From positions 1-64,000 of the forward strand of contig DATJHI010000016.1 of the NCBI GenBank assembly GCA_035493955.1: a stretch of 64,000 nucleotides of DNA, given 5' to 3'. The stretch's first letter is position 1, and every line of letters begins with the position of its first letter. Origin of the DNA: NCED01 sp035493955 (GTDB taxonomy: Bacteria; Pseudomonadota; Alphaproteobacteria; Caulobacterales; Caulobacteraceae). Positions 54,383-62,085 of the stretch are shown here, in pieces. The translations under genes were made by a program, and so were the position numbers. Under the pieces are notes generated by a model. That model was not told the origin of the DNA. It did not search any database and saw only the letters and a program-made list of their open reading frames with translations.

Positions 54383-54409
54383 GGGCGCCCCATTCAGGGC
54401 GCCCTTTTT
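54383..54409 (+). terminator. Rho-independent terminator after tRNA-Ser
   Basis: GGGCGCCC (54383-54390) pairs with a second GGGCGCCC (54397-54404) across a six-base loop and is followed directly by TTTTT. The T-tract is on the plus strand, so it terminates the tRNA transcript about 75 bases past its end. It is just before the stop of the convergent minus-strand gene. Confidence 0.88.
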
Positions 54410-54410
54410 G

Positions 54411-55286
54411 TCACTTCTTCTTTCCAGCAGCCTGTTTGGGCTTGAGGTCTTCGCTGGTCTGGAAGGTGGTTTCCCCGTTGGCGTTCGGGCCGTTGCGCTG
54501 GTTGTCGCAGACCTCTTCCTCCACCAGCTGGTCGGGCCTGGCCTTCTTGTAGAGGACCCGCCGGGTCCAGGGTTCGGCGAAGGTCTTCGGGTCGTACATC
54601 GTGGCCCGCAATTCCAGGGTGGTCGGATCGGTCCGCCGGATCCGGGTCACCACCCGCAGGTCCTCCGAGTGAGGCGTGCCCGCGTAATCGACCGTCGTCT
54701 TGTCGGTCAGGCCGATGGTGTCGACGACCAGGGTGTCGCCTTCCCAGTGCCCGATCGAATCCCCGTGCCAGGTCGGCTCGAAGATCCTGTGGTGGGTGTC
54801 CTGCAGGTAGATCTGCCAGACCTCGTTGAGCTCCTGGGACAGGATCATGACCTGGCCGGGGGTCTCGAATATCTGGACCGGCCCCTCCACGGCGGCGAAC
54901 ATCATCAGGGGAATGCCCTGCCAGGTGCAGGTGGCGCCCATCCAGGAGAACGGCTTTCCGCTCGCGTTCATGGCCAGCCGCTTGTCGAGCACCGCCTGGG
55001 CGGCGGGCAGCAGGGACGGCACTTTCCCGTCTTCCGTCCGCGCCACTTCGGGCGGCGCCGCGTTCCCGTCCTGCGGCCTCGCGGGCCCCGGCGCCCCGGC
55101 TGCCCCGGGCGGCGGTCTGTTGGGCCGGGCGCGCTGCATGATCCAGCGGCCGGAGATCCCCGTGGCGCTCTGTTCCCAGGGCTGGGCGTCCTTGAGATAG
55201 GGCGCCGGTTGCGCCACCGCGCCGATCGGCAGGGCGAGACCCGCGAGCAGGACCGCGAGCGAAGGGGGTCTCGACTTGACGCGCAT
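54411..55286 (-). CDS. exported protein of unknown function, partner of DUF6152 protein
   Basis: A 291-residue predicted secreted protein. The signal peptide is SLAVLLAGLALPIGAVAQ. A proline-rich segment (PNRPPPGAAGAPGPARP) follows, then a conserved domain with GKPFSWMGATCTWQGIPLMMF, IFETPGQVMILSQELNEVWQIYL and GHWEGDTLVVDTIGLTDKT. I do not recognise an enzymatic motif. The ATG at 55286 shares a base with the stop of the upstream DUF6152 gene (TGATG), so the two are co-translated. Similar pairs are common in sphingomonads and Caulobacteraceae, from memory, with no known function. Confidence 0.8.
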   Translation of the reverse strand: MRVKSRPPSLAVLLAGLALPIGAVAQPAPYLKDAQPWEQSATGISGRWIMQRARPNRPPPGAAGAPGPARPQDGNAAPPEVARTEDGKVPSLLPAAQAVLDKRLAMNASGKPFSWMGATCTWQGIPLMMFAAVEGPVQIFETPGQVMILSQELNEVWQIYLQDTHHRIFEPTWHGDSIGHWEGDTLVVDTIGLTDKTTVDYAGTPHSEDLRVVTRIRRTDPTTLELRATMYDPKTFAEPWTRRVLYKKARPDQLVEEEVCDNQRNGPNANGETTFQTSEDLKPKQAAGKKK

Positions 55287-55672
55287 CAGGGCGTCTCGAT
55301 CAGGTTGCGGTCGCCCAGCGGAGCCCCGTTTATGGAAATGGACTGGACCGATCCGCCGTGGCGGCCGTCGCGCAAGGGCGCCATGACCACCGTCACCTTG
55401 TCGCCGGCCTTGAGCATCTCGCGCGTCCAGCCATTGTGCTTGCGGACCAGGGACGGACTGGCGCCCTCCAGGCTGTATTCCTGCGGAACGCCGCCCTGCA
55501 GGACCATGAGCTCGAGGAAGATGTGGGGATTGGTCCATTGCCAGTCGCGCACGGTCCCTTCCAGGGTGACCTTCTTGGTGTTGTCGTACATGGCGGCGGA
55601 GTGGTGGGCCATCGCCGGCAGGGCGGCCACGGCGGCCCCAAGCATCGCCAGGGCCATGAGCTTCGCTTTCAT
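55286..55672 (-). CDS. DUF6152-family exported protein
   Basis: A 128-residue exported protein. The signal peptide is LMALAMLGAAVAALPAMA, cut before HHSAAMYDNTKKVTLEGTV, and the DUF6152 hallmark VRDWQWTNPHIFLEL follows. It looks like a small beta-barrel (OB-like) fold. The ATG at 55672 is preceded by GGAGAAAAAG. The two histidines at the mature N-terminus might bind a metal; this is only a suggestion. Paired by overlap with the downstream secreted protein. Confidence 0.85.
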   Translation of the reverse strand: MKAKLMALAMLGAAVAALPAMAHHSAAMYDNTKKVTLEGTVRDWQWTNPHIFLELMVLQGGVPQEYSLEGASPSLVRKHNGWTREMLKAGDKVTVVMAPLRDGRHGGSVQSISINGAPLGDRNLIETP

Positions 55673-56182
55673 CTTTTTCTCCTGGCGGACGGGCGCCATA
55701 CGTCCGATGAAGTCTGGCGCCGCGCAATAAAGGACGACTGGCTGCCCTCGACAGGCCGAACGGCAGCTTCACGGATCACGTTTGTTTCGCACTTCAACCG
55801 CCGCCAGGCGGTTGGGAATCTCTGCTGTCGGCTGAGTTGATTTGCCTCCCTGCCTGGAGGCGAACTGGCGTCGAGCGCGTGTCACGGCGCAAGCCTCCCA
55901 CCTGGGCTGTATGAGGTCAGCCTTGGGGAGCATGTTACGCAAATGCCGCCAAATAGCCAGTCGATCCCAGTCGGACCCAGGCCAAAACCGGCTTCCCGTC
56001 GATTCTCCGATCTCGTCAGTTTCGGAGGGCGATCTGCCCCGGGCGAGACAAATGGACCCCATTAACGATAAGTCCTGCACAAGCTGAGCAGTAACATTTG
56101 TTGAGCGGATTCATTCCCAGTTAAGGGATCCTCACGCTATGGTTGTGTAAGATCGCCTGAGGCTACTTGGGGGAGGAAGGGG
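55673..56182. other. 510-base intergenic region with lower G+C
   Basis: The stretch between the divergent DUF6152 gene and the small gene at 56183 has visibly lower G+C than the genes around it. I see no convincing coding frame. A perfect hairpin lies at 55796-55813 (AACCGCC / GGCGGTT, loop GCCA). The last 80 bases before 56183 should hold a promoter, but no clear pair of hexamers is visible. Confidence 0.5.
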
Positions 56183-56482
56183 ATGCCTGTCTTCCGATAC
56201 GCGGTGCTGATGTTCGGCGACGAGTGGAAGATTGTCACCGCACAGCGAAGGATCGGGCACTTCCGCTCCCGCCAACTCGCTCTGCAGGCTGGGGCGCGTC
56301 TGGCGCGCGAGGCGGCCTCGATCGGCCACGAGGTCGAACTTCTCGTCCAGGACTCCTTCGGCGGCCTGTTGAGCCAGGACGTCCTGCAAATGGCGGTCTA
56401 TCTCGACATGATGCAGGGCGCGAGCGCCTCTCCCCTCGGCGAGGGGCCCGTCCAGCCCGGCACCCGCGCGCTCGAGTTCTGA
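56183..56482 (+). CDS. small protein of unknown function (99 residues)
   Basis: A small soluble protein. The order of features (YAVLMFGDEWKIVTAQRRIGHF, RSRQLALQAGARLAREA, HEVELLVQDSFGGLL) suggests an alpha/beta DUF2188-like fold: strand, helix starting at a serine-arginine, then a strand with VQD. A strong Shine-Dalgarno (GGGGGAGGAAGG) precedes the ATG, which supports it as a real gene. No function is known to me. Confidence 0.68.
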   Translation: MPVFRYAVLMFGDEWKIVTAQRRIGHFRSRQLALQAGARLAREAASIGHEVELLVQDSFGGLLSQDVLQMAVYLDMMQGASASPLGEGPVQPGTRALEF

Positions 56483-56632
56483 CGAACCAGTAAGGCGCCG
56501 CGGCGTCGGCCAAGAACAAGGCGGCCAAGGCGAACTGATGGTCCGGCTCCGGTGGGACTCGCCTCTCGCCTGGCCTTGCGACCTGGCCGACGTGCGGCAG
56601 GACGCACGGGTCCTGATCTGCTAGAGCACCGT

Positions 56633-56821
56633 ATGCCCTACAGGATCACCTACACCAGCCCCGACGGCGCCACCCGGATCACCTGCGCGGATCCCGCCGA
56701 AGCCCTGCGCGCCGCGGAGGCCGCCATCGCGGAGGGCCGCGGCGACGTCTGGATCGCCGACGACGAACAACACCTGTTCAGCGTCGGCGAATTTGCGCGG
56801 TTCATCAACGGGGCGAAGTGA
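56633..56821 (+). CDS. small protein of unknown function (62 residues)
   Basis: A 62-residue acidic protein (YRITYTSPDGATRITCADPA, EALRAAEAAIAEGRGDVWIAD, EEFARF-like end EFARFINGAK). The strand-strand-helix-strand pattern resembles very small DUF proteins found in alphaproteobacterial accessory regions. I used ATG at 56633; a longer frame to 56552 is proline- and arginine-rich and looks non-coding. It lies 150 bases after the 99-residue gene and may be co-transcribed. Confidence 0.6.
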   Translation: MPYRITYTSPDGATRITCADPAEALRAAEAAIAEGRGDVWIADDEQHLFSVGEFARFINGAK

Positions 56822-56842
56822 ACCTCCGCCCCGTCGCCCTGC

Positions 56843-58870
56843 CTAGCTGAAGACGATCCAGGAACTGCTGAACGAGCTCGAAGGCACGCCCGCCAGGCCG
56901 ATGGTGTCGCCGCCGCCCAGGTCGATCAGGACCTGGCCGGCGAAGGAGGTCACGGTGAAGGCCTGGCCGGGCGCCAGCACGATGCGGTCGCCCTCGGCGG
57001 CGTTGAAGTCGGCGACCCAGTCCTGCCCCCCGCCCCTGGCGAACATGAACCGGTCCGCCCCCGTCCCGCCGTATAGGATGTCGTTGCCGAGGTCGCCGGA
57101 CAGTTGGTCGGCGCCCGCGTCGCCGTAGATGGTGTCATTGCCCTGGCCGCCGTAGACGGTGTCGGCGCCGGCGTCGCCGTGGACGATGTCGTTGCCGAGG
57201 TTGCCGTTGACATGGCCGTCGTCGCCGTCGCCCCCGGACACGGTGTCGTCGCCCTGGCCGCCGCGGACGGTGTCGTTCCCGGCTTCGCCCGACACCGAGT
57301 CGTTGCCGACGTTGCCGTTGACGTCGTCATTGCCGCCGCCGCCGGCGACCGTGTCGTCGCCGTCCAGGCCGCGGATGAAGTCGTTGTCGTCGCCGCCCTG
57401 GAGCAGGTTGTTGCCCGAGCCGCCGTCGATCGCGTCTGCCCCGCCGTTGCCGTAGATGGTGTCGCTGGGGCTGATGGAGACCAGATATTCGGAGGCGCCG
57501 GTGCCGATGATCGTGGTCGGAACGACCGGGGGCGTGACGCCGCCGCCGCCGCCCGGCGTGGTGACCGGATCACCCGGCTCGACCACGTTGTCGACGAAGA
57601 TGAACAGCGACTGGGTGGACGCCCCCAGGCCGGAGTGAGCGTCGACGTTCACCAGGTAGACGTTGTCGCCATTGGCGTCGGCCGGAGCCTCGAAGTTCGG
57701 GGAAAAGGCCCCGGCGAAGGTCAGGGCGCCCGTCGCGGCATTGATGGTGAAGTCGGCCGCGTCGGCGCCGCCGGTGATCGAATAGACGGTCGGGTTGGCG
57801 TGATCGTCCGGAGTGGCGACGATGGTGGTGATCGTCGTGGGGTTGGCGGTGTTTTCCGAGACGTGGATCAGCGCCACCGAGGCGCCACCGCTGGAGGTGA
57901 TGACCGGGGGTTCGACCACGTCGGCGACCGTGACCGCGACCGCCTTGGTGGCGAACAGGCCTCCCGAACTCGTCGCCTTGACGGTCACGTTGTAGACGTT
58001 GTCGGCGCCGACGTCGGTCGGGTGCTCGAAATTCGGCTTGGCTGCGAACGCCAGCGCGCCGGTGCTCGAATCGATCGTGAAGGCCGCCGCGTCCGCGCCG
58101 CCGGAGATCGACCAGGTGGTGCTGGTGCTCGCCGCGTCGGTGGTCGCCGTCATGGTCGACACCGCCTGGGTGTTCTCGTTGACGCCGAAGGCGGCGCCCG
58201 AGGTGACGACCGGGGTCACGTCGTCGACGTTGGTGACGTTGACGATGATGTTCTGGTCCGTGGTCAAGCCGCCCGAGGTGGCCCTGACCGTGACCAGATA
58301 GTGATTGGCGTCGACGCCGTGACCCGTGCCGGCCTCGAAGTCGGGGCCCGCCGCGAAGGTCAGGACGCCGCCCGCGGTGATCGAGAAACTTGCCGCGTCG
58401 GCGCCGCCGTTGAGGGCGTAGGTGGTCGTCCCGCCGCCCGCCGCCACGGCGGTCTCTACGGCCGTCTGGTTCTCCGCCACGCTGACCGTCGTCGGCGTCG
58501 AGAACACCGGCGCGCCGACGTCGTCGTTGGTGAGGGTGACCGTGCCCTGGTAGAACGGATGGCCCGGGTCCGAATTGCGGTAGATCCAGACGAAGAAGGT
58601 CTCGTCCGTCTCGACCGTCGTGTCCGCGTTGGCGGTGATGGTCAGGGTGTCGGTCAACCCCCCGCCCCAGGCCGGCGTCACGCCGCTGTTGACGGCGAAG
58701 TCCGTGGCGTTGGAGAGGTCGGAATTGAGGATCTTGAAGCTGACATTGTCGCCGTCGCTCGAGGCGTCGCCTGCCAGACGGGTGATGCTGAAGCTGAACG
58801 AGGCGGCCGTGCCGCCGGGGCTGCCCTCGGCCTGAGACGCCGAAGACGTTAAGTTGACCGTATAACCCAT
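56843..58870 (-). CDS. secreted Calx-beta/cadherin/RTX calcium-binding protein
   Basis: A 675-residue acidic protein for type I secretion. There is no N-terminal signal peptide (MGYTVNLTSSASQAEG). A Calx-beta domain (about 10-115; TVETDETFFVWIYRN, TVTLTNDD) is followed by three cadherin-like repeats (VAENQTAVETAVA, VNENTQAVSTMTA, VSENTANPTTITT), each with an ISGGADAA/ALNGGADAA element. A proline/glycine linker leads to RTX nonapeptide repeats (about 475-600; GGQGDDTVSGGDGDD) and a C-terminal secretion signal region ending SSWIVFS. It is probably an adhesin or surface-layer associated protein. No type I transporter genes are in the window. A longer start at 58951 is possible. Confidence 0.88.
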   Translation of the reverse strand: MGYTVNLTSSASQAEGSPGGTAASFSFSITRLAGDASSDGDNVSFKILNSDLSNATDFAVNSGVTPAWGGGLTDTLTITANADTTVETDETFFVWIYRNSDPGHPFYQGTVTLTNDDVGAPVFSTPTTVSVAENQTAVETAVAAGGGTTTYALNGGADAASFSITAGGVLTFAAGPDFEAGTGHGVDANHYLVTVRATSGGLTTDQNIIVNVTNVDDVTPVVTSGAAFGVNENTQAVSTMTATTDAASTSTTWSISGGADAAAFTIDSSTGALAFAAKPNFEHPTDVGADNVYNVTVKATSSGGLFATKAVAVTVADVVEPPVITSSGGASVALIHVSENTANPTTITTIVATPDDHANPTVYSITGGADAADFTINAATGALTFAGAFSPNFEAPADANGDNVYLVNVDAHSGLGASTQSLFIFVDNVVEPGDPVTTPGGGGGVTPPVVPTTIIGTGASEYLVSISPSDTIYGNGGADAIDGGSGNNLLQGGDDNDFIRGLDGDDTVAGGGGNDDVNGNVGNDSVSGEAGNDTVRGGQGDDTVSGGDGDDGHVNGNLGNDIVHGDAGADTVYGGQGNDTIYGDAGADQLSGDLGNDILYGGTGADRFMFARGGGQDWVADFNAAEGDRIVLAPGQAFTVTSFAGQVLIDLGGGDTIGLAGVPSSSFSSSWIVFS

Positions 58871-59096
58871 CTGGACCCCCCCAAGGCCGCGCGACGCACG
58901 GTCCACAATATAGGAGCCTATTCCATCGCCCCTCCGTGGTGAATAATCCATTACGTTTCGGCGATTGCAGGGAAGGCGGCCGTTCGCCTGACCGAGGGCG
59001 TTTCACCTTCCGGAAGGGCTTCCGGTCCCCTCGACGTCATGGGGACCTCCCCAAAACCGGCTTCCTCACCGCGCCCAGGGATGTCACGTTCGGACC

Positions 59097-59216
59097 ATGA
59101 ATCGGAAGACCCTGCTGATCCGCGTCGTCATCGTTCTGCTCGCCGCCCTGGCTCTGGCCGAGGGGTTGTCCCTGGCGAGGCCGGCGGCGCCGCCGCCCGC
59201 GACCAGCAGCCAGTAG
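59097..59216 (+). CDS. possible small membrane peptide (39 residues)
   Basis: A 39-codon frame starting ATG at 59097: basic N-terminus (MNRKTLLIR), one hydrophobic stretch (VVIVLLAALALAEGL), then an Ala/Pro tail (ARPAAPPPATSSQ). It looks like a membrane-anchored or exported small peptide. The Shine-Dalgarno is not obvious (GGGATG and CGGACC upstream). It ends six bases from the convergent PLP-enzyme gene and lies in a spacer of 350 bases with no other gene. Real coding is uncertain. Confidence 0.4.
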   Translation: MNRKTLLIRVVIVLLAALALAEGLSLARPAAPPPATSSQ

Positions 59217-59222
59217 CCGGTT

Positions 59223-60788
59223 CTAGGCCGACAGCAATTCCCGGCTCGATGCGGCCTGTTCGGCGATCCACGCGGCCTTGGCCAGGACGCCCCGGGCGCG
59301 GTCGAGCACCCCGTGCAGGGCCGCGCCCCCCGACAGGGCCTCCGCCACCAGGGGCGCGCTGACGCACAGGCGAAGGGCGGCGGCCGCATCGCCGCCGGGA
59401 CGGCCGAACATGACCGGCTGGCCGAGTTCGATGCGCAGGTCCGAGGCCGCGCCAAAGCCGTCGGCTCCCGGCCAGCCGGCGGTGAGATTGGTCCGCAGCA
59501 GCCTGTGGACCAGGCTGGTCTCGGGGGGCGAGAGCAGGCGCTCGCGGCCGCCGACGCGGCTGCGCAGGGCGAAGGGGAAGATGGTGGGCATGCAATCCCA
59601 ACCAGCTTCTACGCCCAGGGCCGAACGGTCGATGGGCGCAGCCGGGACCAGTTGCAGGGCAGGGCTTTTCCACATCGCCTCGGCGACCACGTCCCGGAAC
59701 CGGGCCAGGAAGGCGGCGACCTCATACTCGGGAAGGGTCGAAAAGGCGCGCAGGTGCTCGATGGCGGCGCTCCAGCGCAGCAGCAGGCCGAAGTTGGCGC
59801 GCCCGGCCATGGCCGCTCCGGCCCGCCAATGCGCCGGCCACTCCCCCCGCGAGCAGCCGGCGGCGGCTTCCGCCGGCAGGGCCAGTTCCTGCAACCGCTC
59901 GGCCGCTTCGGCCGGGACGAACAGGGCGCCGGCGAAGGACGGTCCGGCGAGGAATTTGGAGCCGGTCATGGCCACCAGCAGACCACGCTGGAGATAGGTC
60001 CGGAGCGTCTTCGGCGACAGGCGGAACTGGCAGGCGTCGATCAGGATGTCGATCTGGTGGCGATGGCGCCGACGCAGGGCCAGGGCGCAGTCGAGGCTGG
60101 GGATGATCAGGCCGGTCTTGGACAGGTCGGCGACGATCAGCAGCACCCGCCGGCCCTCGGCCACGGCGGCCTCGGCCAGGGCCTCGACCTCGGCGTCCAC
60201 CTCGCCCGGATCGCGCAATCCGCCGTCGGGGGCGCGGGCGCAGACGTGCGAGACGGTCCCGTCGCCGGCGGTCAGGGCCGACGGTACTCCGCTTCCGGTC
60301 TCGGCCGGTTCGCCGACGATCGACAGCAGCGGCCGGGTGGAGCCGGCCCCGACAAGCCGGGCGGTCAGCCGGTGAAGGTCGGTGCCGGACCCGGCCAGCA
60401 CCGTCTGCAGCCCGGCCAGGTCGTCCAGGCCGAGCAGCGAGGCGAGCTCGCGACGCAGGGATTCGATCTCGCCGGCGTAGACCGCATTGGAGGACGCCGA
60501 CCCGAGCTGGGCGATGACGGCGTCGCGCCGGCGCTCAGCCGCGGCGTAGCCGGCGGCGGAAATGGTCGAGGCGGTGGAGGAGCCGAAGGCGGCCACCGCG
60601 TCCTGCGGCGTCGGCGCGCAGCCGTAGCGATTGCGGCCGGTCCCGTCGAGGTAGAGGCGGGCGTCGCCGCCGGAGACCAGAAGGTCGGATGTAGCCGGCA
60701 AGGCCTCGGCGGTGTCGAGGTCCAGCCTGGTCAAAGCGCCGTGCACGAAAGCCCCCACCCCGAGCCGCGGCCAGGAGCCGCCCGGCAA
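59223..60788 (-). CDS. PLP-dependent enzyme of fold type I, uncharacterised
   Basis: A 521-residue pyridoxal-phosphate enzyme, third gene of an operon. The cofactor region reads ILIDACQFRLSP (Asp251) and VAMTGSKFLAGPSFAGAL, with Lys278 as the likely Schiff-base lysine. QTVLAGSGTDLHRLT earlier supplies the phosphate-binding glycine loop. The order resembles class V aminotransferase/cysteine-desulfurase folds but lacks the usual signatures of those families, so the reaction is unknown. The N-terminal 60 residues (DARLYLDGTGRNRYGCAPTP) look like a substrate-binding part. The start is taken as TTG at 60788, 18 bases after the ATP-grasp stop; it is not certain. Confidence 0.72.
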   Translation of the reverse strand: MPGGSWPRLGVGAFVHGALTRLDLDTAEALPATSDLLVSGGDARLYLDGTGRNRYGCAPTPQDAVAAFGSSTASTISAAGYAAAERRRDAVIAQLGSASSNAVYAGEIESLRRELASLLGLDDLAGLQTVLAGSGTDLHRLTARLVGAGSTRPLLSIVGEPAETGSGVPSALTAGDGTVSHVCARAPDGGLRDPGEVDAEVEALAEAAVAEGRRVLLIVADLSKTGLIIPSLDCALALRRRHRHQIDILIDACQFRLSPKTLRTYLQRGLLVAMTGSKFLAGPSFAGALFVPAEAAERLQELALPAEAAAGCSRGEWPAHWRAGAAMAGRANFGLLLRWSAAIEHLRAFSTLPEYEVAAFLARFRDVVAEAMWKSPALQLVPAAPIDRSALGVEAGWDCMPTIFPFALRSRVGGRERLLSPPETSLVHRLLRTNLTAGWPGADGFGAASDLRIELGQPVMFGRPGGDAAAALRLCVSAPLVAEALSGGAALHGVLDRARGVLAKAAWIAEQAASSRELLSA

Positions 60789-60806
60789 GCGTGCGCCCGC
60801 AACTCC

Positions 60807-62069
60807 CTAGGATTGGTTAACGCCCGCTTCAGTACGGCTACGGAGCAAGGCCTCGAAAGCGTCGAACAGCTTGCGCATCTGGGGCTTCTTGTAGGGATAC
60901 AGGTCCGGCGGATCGAGGTCGTGGACGATCATGCCGACATCGGCCTCGAACACCAGGATCGAGCCGTCGGCGAGCTCGGCGCAGTCGATGGCGAAATACT
61001 CCAGCCCCAGCCGCTGGTGCAGGGCCCGGAAGGCGTCCGCGTGGCGGCGGGCGAAATCGGCGTCGAAGCTTTCCATGGCCCCCTGCTCTTCCCGCCGCTT
61101 GCCCGCGTCCCCGGCCATGTCGGCGTTGAGATAATGGACCATCCAATGGTCGCCCACGGCCAGGTGGGCGAGGTAGGGCGCGCCGTCGAACAGGGCGATG
61201 CGGTATTTGCGGAACCGCCCGTCCGCGCCGGCATAGTCGACGTAGGGCGAGACGTAGAGCGCCGGGGCCGGCTGTTCGGACAGATAGGCGATCAGGGCGG
61301 CCGGATCGTCGAGCTTTTCCAGCCCCCTGCCCGCGTGGGAGCCGACCGGGCGGACGATGATCGGCCAGGTCGCGCCGGCGCCCAGCACGGTCTCGGGCCC
61401 CTGCTCCTTGACCAGCATGGCCACCAGGGCCTCTCTGGTCGCCCGCAGGGTGGGAGGGATGACGATCCCCGGCGCACCCGCCAGCTCCTTGTACAGGCGG
61501 TCGCGCGACAGGGCGGCGATGCGGTCGGCCGGGTTGATCATCGGCCGGGGCCAAAGCGTCCCCAGGCCGACCAGCTGGGCCAGCAGCGGCCGGGTCTGGT
61601 CCGACTCGCTGACGGCGATCATCGCCAGGTCGTGGTCGGGCAAGGCGTCGGGCATGGGCCCGCCCGCGCCGACGTAGAGCTTGGTCACCTCCACCCCGCA
61701 GCCCTCCAGCATCAGGTCGAGGGGGGTGTTGGTCATCAGGTCGCCGGCGCAGACCAGGGCCAGGAGCCGCAAGGGACGCGGGTTCGGGTCGGCGGGACCG
61801 CCGCCGGCGCCGATGCGGTCGTGGCGGTACAGCCGCTGCTGGCGCAGGGCCGCCTGTTGGCAGACCATGGCGTCCTCGGGCTGGCCGACCAGCTGGTACA
61901 GCACCCCAAGGTCCATCAGCGCCGCCGGGTCGAGCTTGACCGAGATGGTCTCGAGCGCCTGGGCGATCAGCGGCGTCAGATCGCCGCCCTCGAAGGCGAA
62001 GCGGACCCGGGCGGCCGGGTTGGGGGCGACGACGACCGGGACTTCGTCGCTGATCTTCGGGCGGGTCAT
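60807..62069 (-). CDS. ATP-grasp ligase with N-terminal TPR-like segment, uncharacterised
   Basis: A 420-residue protein. One TPR-like helix pair (ALMDLGVLYQLVGQPEDAMV) precedes a Rossmann-like pre-grasp domain (PLRLLALVCAGDLMTNTP). The ATP-grasp domain follows, with IIVRPVGSHAGRGLEKLDD as the nucleotide-binding loop and IDCAELADGSILVFEADVG carrying the metal ligands near the end. Such enzymes couple a carboxylate to an amine or thiol via an acyl phosphate. The ATG at 62069 follows GGAAG; a GTG 12 bases upstream is an alternative. It lies between two PLP enzymes, so it is likely to use a product of one of them. Confidence 0.75.
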   Translation of the reverse strand: MTRPKISDEVPVVVAPNPAARVRFAFEGGDLTPLIAQALETISVKLDPAALMDLGVLYQLVGQPEDAMVCQQAALRQQRLYRHDRIGAGGGPADPNPRPLRLLALVCAGDLMTNTPLDLMLEGCGVEVTKLYVGAGGPMPDALPDHDLAMIAVSESDQTRPLLAQLVGLGTLWPRPMINPADRIAALSRDRLYKELAGAPGIVIPPTLRATREALVAMLVKEQGPETVLGAGATWPIIVRPVGSHAGRGLEKLDDPAALIAYLSEQPAPALYVSPYVDYAGADGRFRKYRIALFDGAPYLAHLAVGDHWMVHYLNADMAGDAGKRREEQGAMESFDADFARRHADAFRALHQRLGLEYFAIDCAELADGSILVFEADVGMIVHDLDPPDLYPYKKPQMRKLFDAFEALLRSRTEAGVNQS

Positions 62070-62085
62070 GCAGGCTTCCACGCTA

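Noticed and set aside
55769..56080. A 103-codon minus-strand frame in the low-G+C spacer
   Set aside because: No Shine-Dalgarno, no family resemblance and atypical codon use; probably chance.
56538..56624. A 28-codon frame between the two small genes, preceded by a start-less Ala/Lys-rich frame
   Set aside because: No Shine-Dalgarno or recognisable feature; it could be a remnant of a decayed gene but this cannot be supported.
57050..57450. Tandem DNA repeats that could be mistaken for a CRISPR or satellite array
   Set aside because: The periodicity is that of codons for RTX nonapeptides in the secreted protein, without conserved spacers.
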